Program-made: the position numbers and the translations under genes
Shown: piece after piece, positions 13,489 through 16,046 of the stretch
Numbering within the stretch: the first letter of the stretch is position 1
Layout of the letters: each line of letters opens with the position of its first letter
Notes under the pieces: generated by a model
Database searches by the model: none
Seen by the model: only the letters and a program-made list of their open reading frames with translations
What the model was told of the DNA's origin: nothing
Assembly: GCA_964647255.1 (NCBI GenBank)
Contig: CAZYGI010000078.1
Span: 1 to 16,046 of the forward strand
Length of the DNA: 16,046 bases
Reading direction: 5' to 3'
Source: CAWJEL01 sp964647255
GTDB taxonomy: Bacteria > Chloroflexota > Anaerolineae > CG2-30-64-16

Positions 13489-15900
13489 TTACCCCAACAC
13501 GACCTCAACCCGGTGCACATCCCCGTCCTCGAAGCTCGGCACGACATCGCCGGCGATCGCCGCGCCATCCACCGCCACCGACGCGACCCCAGCGCAGACG
13601 TGTCCCGGGTTGCGCACGGTGATGTCGTAGCGCGCCCCGCGGAACGTGCGGCGGACGCGGAAGCCGTCCCACGCGGCCGGGATGCAGGGCGCGATCCTGA
13701 GGCCGGTGTAGGTCGGCTGGATGCCGAGGATGTGCCGGGTGGCCGCCTGGTAGGCCCACGACGCCGTGCCCGACAGCCAGCTATTACGCGCCAGGCCGAA
13801 CTGCGGATGCTCATCGCCCAGGATGTTCTGCGGGTAGACGTAAGGCTCGCACTCGTATTCGTCCAGCCGGTCGTTCTTCCCCGCCGGGTTGATCTGGCGG
13901 TAGTACTCGTATGCCCGATCCCCGCGGCCGATGAGCGTCTCGGCGATGATGGCCCAGGGGTTGGCGTGCAGGAAGATGCCGCCGTTCTCCTTGGCGCCGG
14001 GCGGATAGGTGGTGATGCCGCCTTTCGCCGGGTCGAAGCCGTCGAAGCCGGGCGCGCTGAGCTTGATGCCGTTGCGCGTGTTGAGCCAGCGATGGAGGGA
14101 GTCCAGCGCCGTGACCGCCCGGTCGGGCGGGGCGAAGCCGGAGATCACCGGCCACGACTGGCCGTTGGCGTAGATCTTGCCCTGCGCGTTGGTGCGCGAA
14201 CCGAGCGGCACGCCGTCGTGGTCGAAGTAGCGCACGTACCACTCCCCGTCCCAGGCCAGCGCGTTGACCCGCTCGGCCATCGCCCGGTAGTCCGCCTCGC
14301 AGCGCGCGGCCAATGCTTCGTCGCCGAGATGGCGCATCAGCGCAGTCATCTCGGCCAGCGCGGCGCCGTAGAGGTTCGCGACAAAGAGCGATTCCGCGCC
14401 GGCCGGGAGGTTGACTGTGTCGTTCCAGTCGGCGAAGCCCAGCCGCGGGAGGCCGTGCTGCCCCAGGTCGTGCGCCGTGAACGCGAGGGCCCGGCGCAGG
14501 TGGTCGAGCACCGTGCCCGATTCGATCGGCTGCTCGTCCCGGTCCTTCTCGTAGTACGGGATGACCTCGTCCAGGAAGGCCAGATCGCCGGTCTCTTTCA
14601 GGTAGGCTGCCGCGGCCAGGATGCTCCAGAGGTGGTCGTCGCCGTAGTAGTGCGGCCGGTCCTCCCGTTCGCGGGCGTCGCCTTCGGTGGCGGCCATGGT
14701 GAGCGGGTTGAGCTGGTGCATGGCGGAGCCGTTCCGGCGTTGGACGTGCAGCAGTTTGGCGATCAGCGCCTTGCTCTGGGCCAGCTCCTGGCCGACCACG
14801 GCCATTACGTCCTGCGAGCTGTCTCGGAAGCCGATCCCCCGCGCGCCGAAGCCGAGCTGGTAGAGCGACAGGTAGCGCGACCAGTTGCGCGTGATGTGAC
14901 ACTGACGGGGGAGGTGGATGTTGAGCATCGAGTTCAGCGCCGGGTCGGGCGTCTCGACGGTGATCACGTCCAGGTAGCGATCCCAGGTGCGGCCGAGCTC
15001 GGCCAGGGCGGCGTCGGCCGCGGCGGGGTCGCGATAGCGCTCGATGTCGGGCTGCGCGGCCGCCAGACTGGGCGCCTGGCCGAGCTGCGTGATGAGCCGC
15101 CGCGTCTCGCCGGGCCGGAGCGCGCCCAGGTGCACCATCAGGGCAGCGATGTTGTCCCCGCGCTGCGCTTCGGTGTTGCTCAGCTCCGGCGCCTGCAAGG
15201 CCAACGGCGCGGCCCACGTGCCGTACTCGTGGTCGCCGAGAAAGCGCGCCCGGTCCGATTCAAACGAAGCGACCGGCAGGCTGGCGGTGAAGGTGTTGAT
15301 CTTCAGGTCGCGGAACATGAACGGGTATTGGATCAGCGTCTTGTGCCCGTCAGGCTCGGCGACGATCCGGCTTTGCATGGTCTGCGGCACCCAGTCGGCG
15401 TTGGTGAGCTGTTTGAGCGCGTCGGGGTGGGTGTACTCGACCACGGGGACGGCGTCTATCTCGGCCGGCGCCGCCCGCAGGTTTGTCACGCGGATGTCGC
15501 GCAGCTCCTGGCTGCCGCCGGATGGGACGAAGATCGTGACCTCCGTGCGAATGCCGTAGAACTCCGAGACGATGCGGCTGTAACCCAGGCCCACGCGACA
15601 CTCGTAGCGGTCGTATGGGTCCAGCGTCGGCACGAAGAACGGGGAGAAGATGCGGAGGCCGGCCGGTTCTCGGACGCGCAGATAGAGGGTCGTCCCCTTG
15701 AAATCGGATGCTGGCATCTGCGGGATGTATTTGGTGATGCGGTTGAGCGCCGGATCGTCCTTGCACAGCAGCGCGCCGCCGGTCTGGTCCACGAAGCCGC
15801 CGAACGCCAGCGTGCCGATGTAGTTGATCCATTTGACCGGCGTCTTCGGGGTTGTGATGACATATTCCCGCGCCGCGTCATCGAAGTAGCCGTATTGCAT
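13489..15900 (-). CDS. GH94 disaccharide phosphorylase (cellobiose/chitobiose phosphorylase-like)
   Basis: An 803-aa inverting phosphorylase that splits a beta-linked disaccharide with phosphate, giving a sugar-1-phosphate and a free sugar. MQYGYFDDAAREYVITTPKT is the family N-terminus. The N-terminal beta-sandwich includes GLGYSRIVSEFYGIRTEVTIFVP. The (alpha/alpha)6 catalytic domain has GFRDSSQD (357-364), HYYGDDHLW (417-425) and general acid Asp491 in FADWNDT, then ISGFAPPDR and CEPYVYPQNI. The C-terminal cap includes LGIQPTYTGLRIAPCIP. There is no signal peptide: cytoplasmic. The start at 15900 follows CGGAGT; an ATG 13 codons upstream would add a tail partly encoded by a hairpin. Whether the substrate is cellobiose, diacetylchitobiose or another disaccharide cannot be settled here; the nearby GH1 favours a glucose-based one. 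Confidence 0.92.
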   Translation of the reverse strand: MQYGYFDDAAREYVITTPKTPVKWINYIGTLAFGGFVDQTGGALLCKDDPALNRITKYIPQMPASDFKGTTLYLRVREPAGLRIFSPFFVPTLDPYDRYECRVGLGYSRIVSEFYGIRTEVTIFVPSGGSQELRDIRVTNLRAAPAEIDAVPVVEYTHPDALKQLTNADWVPQTMQSRIVAEPDGHKTLIQYPFMFRDLKINTFTASLPVASFESDRARFLGDHEYGTWAAPLALQAPELSNTEAQRGDNIAALMVHLGALRPGETRRLITQLGQAPSLAAAQPDIERYRDPAAADAALAELGRTWDRYLDVITVETPDPALNSMLNIHLPRQCHITRNWSRYLSLYQLGFGARGIGFRDSSQDVMAVVGQELAQSKALIAKLLHVQRRNGSAMHQLNPLTMAATEGDAREREDRPHYYGDDHLWSILAAAAYLKETGDLAFLDEVIPYYEKDRDEQPIESGTVLDHLRRALAFTAHDLGQHGLPRLGFADWNDTVNLPAGAESLFVANLYGAALAEMTALMRHLGDEALAARCEADYRAMAERVNALAWDGEWYVRYFDHDGVPLGSRTNAQGKIYANGQSWPVISGFAPPDRAVTALDSLHRWLNTRNGIKLSAPGFDGFDPAKGGITTYPPGAKENGGIFLHANPWAIIAETLIGRGDRAYEYYRQINPAGKNDRLDEYECEPYVYPQNILGDEHPQFGLARNSWLSGTASWAYQAATRHILGIQPTYTGLRIAPCIPAAWDGFRVRRTFRGARYDITVRNPGHVCAGVASVAVDGAAIAGDVVPSFEDGDVHRVEVVLG

Positions 15901-15911
15901 GGGGACTCCGC

Positions 15912-15980
15912 GCCTGCGGTTGAAACCGTAGGCTGGCAAGACAAACCCGTTGAAACGGGTTACCCATCAACCTCGATGGG
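15912..15980. repeat. Three consecutive hairpins upstream of GH94
   Basis: Hairpin 1: 15912-15921 with 15924-15933 (10 bp, one G/T pair). Hairpin 2: AACCCGTT (15944-15951) with AACGGGTT (15954-15961), perfect. Hairpin 3: CCCATC (15963-15968) with GATGGG (15975-15980). The first two share the centre GTTGAAAC. They lie within 12-80 bases of the GH94 start, so they are in its leader or promoter. They may be a dispersed repeat, a regulator site or leader structures. The remaining bases to 16046 show no clear promoter or gene. Confidence 0.7.
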
Positions 15981-16046
15981 GCAGTGCGTTTATGAACATT
16001 GACAATTTAACCGAGTAACAGTCCGGTGTAGCGCAGGAGCTCGGTC

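Noticed and set aside
15944..15961. LacI-family operator for GH94
   Set aside because: The palindrome has an unpaired GA centre rather than the usual central CG, and its core repeats in the neighbouring hairpin, which looks more like a repeat or RNA structure. Not excluded.
13513..16002. 829-codon open frame on the plus strand opposite the GH94 gene
   Set aside because: It is a shadow of a GC-rich gene: Arg/Asp/Val-rich with no domain pattern, while the minus strand carries an intact GH94 enzyme with catalytic DWND.

Overview
The window comes from a GC-rich bacterial chromosome. Gene style (HisKA_2 sensor kinase with the H_kinase_N-type N-terminus, RecJ followed by ATP-type PFK, a proline-rich DUF4870 protein, GH1 and GH94 enzymes, and many short intergenic repeats) suggests Chloroflexota, perhaps Anaerolineae/Caldilineae. 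This is inference from style, with no marker gene to prove it. Gene content is mostly housekeeping and carbohydrate metabolism. I see no phage, plasmid, insertion sequence, CRISPR or defence operon.

Layout. Positions 1-1186 (minus): a tRNA-Pro(GGG) with its own promoter and terminator, followed by a sensor histidine kinase cut by the window edge. Positions 1233-3176: aroE (plus) converging on fmt (minus) across a short hairpin. Positions 3297-4008: a DUF4870 membrane protein under a perfect-consensus promoter, ended by a strong intrinsic terminator. Positions 3981-8035 (plus): recJ, pfkA, a small two-helix membrane protein and a HAD-IIA phosphatase, the last two overlapping. Positions 8127-11731 (minus): GH1 beta-glucosidase, MazG and an aldo/keto reductase, read in that order. 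Positions 11936-13261 (plus): an MFS exporter divergent from the GH1 gene. Positions 13489-15900 (minus): a GH94 disaccharide phosphorylase, converging on the exporter across a 139-bp palindromic repeat element.

How the genes fit together. GH1 (hydrolytic) and GH94 (phosphorolytic) can both split beta-linked disaccharides into glucose or glucose-1-phosphate, which feeds glycolysis through the PfkA-type enzyme. AroE, Fmt and tRNA-Pro serve amino-acid synthesis and translation. RecJ and MazG serve DNA repair and nucleotide-pool cleaning.

The most unusual signal is not a gene. Tandem heptamers of the form NRRRRCG (52 near-perfectly phased units in six arrays) follow the stop codons of recJ, the HAD gene, the aldo/keto reductase gene, mazG and the GH1 gene, always with the purine-rich strand as the sense strand of the gene just ended. 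In recJ, HAD and GH1 the stop codon itself is the first three bases of an in-phase heptamer. Two sites carry facing arrays that could fold back on each other.
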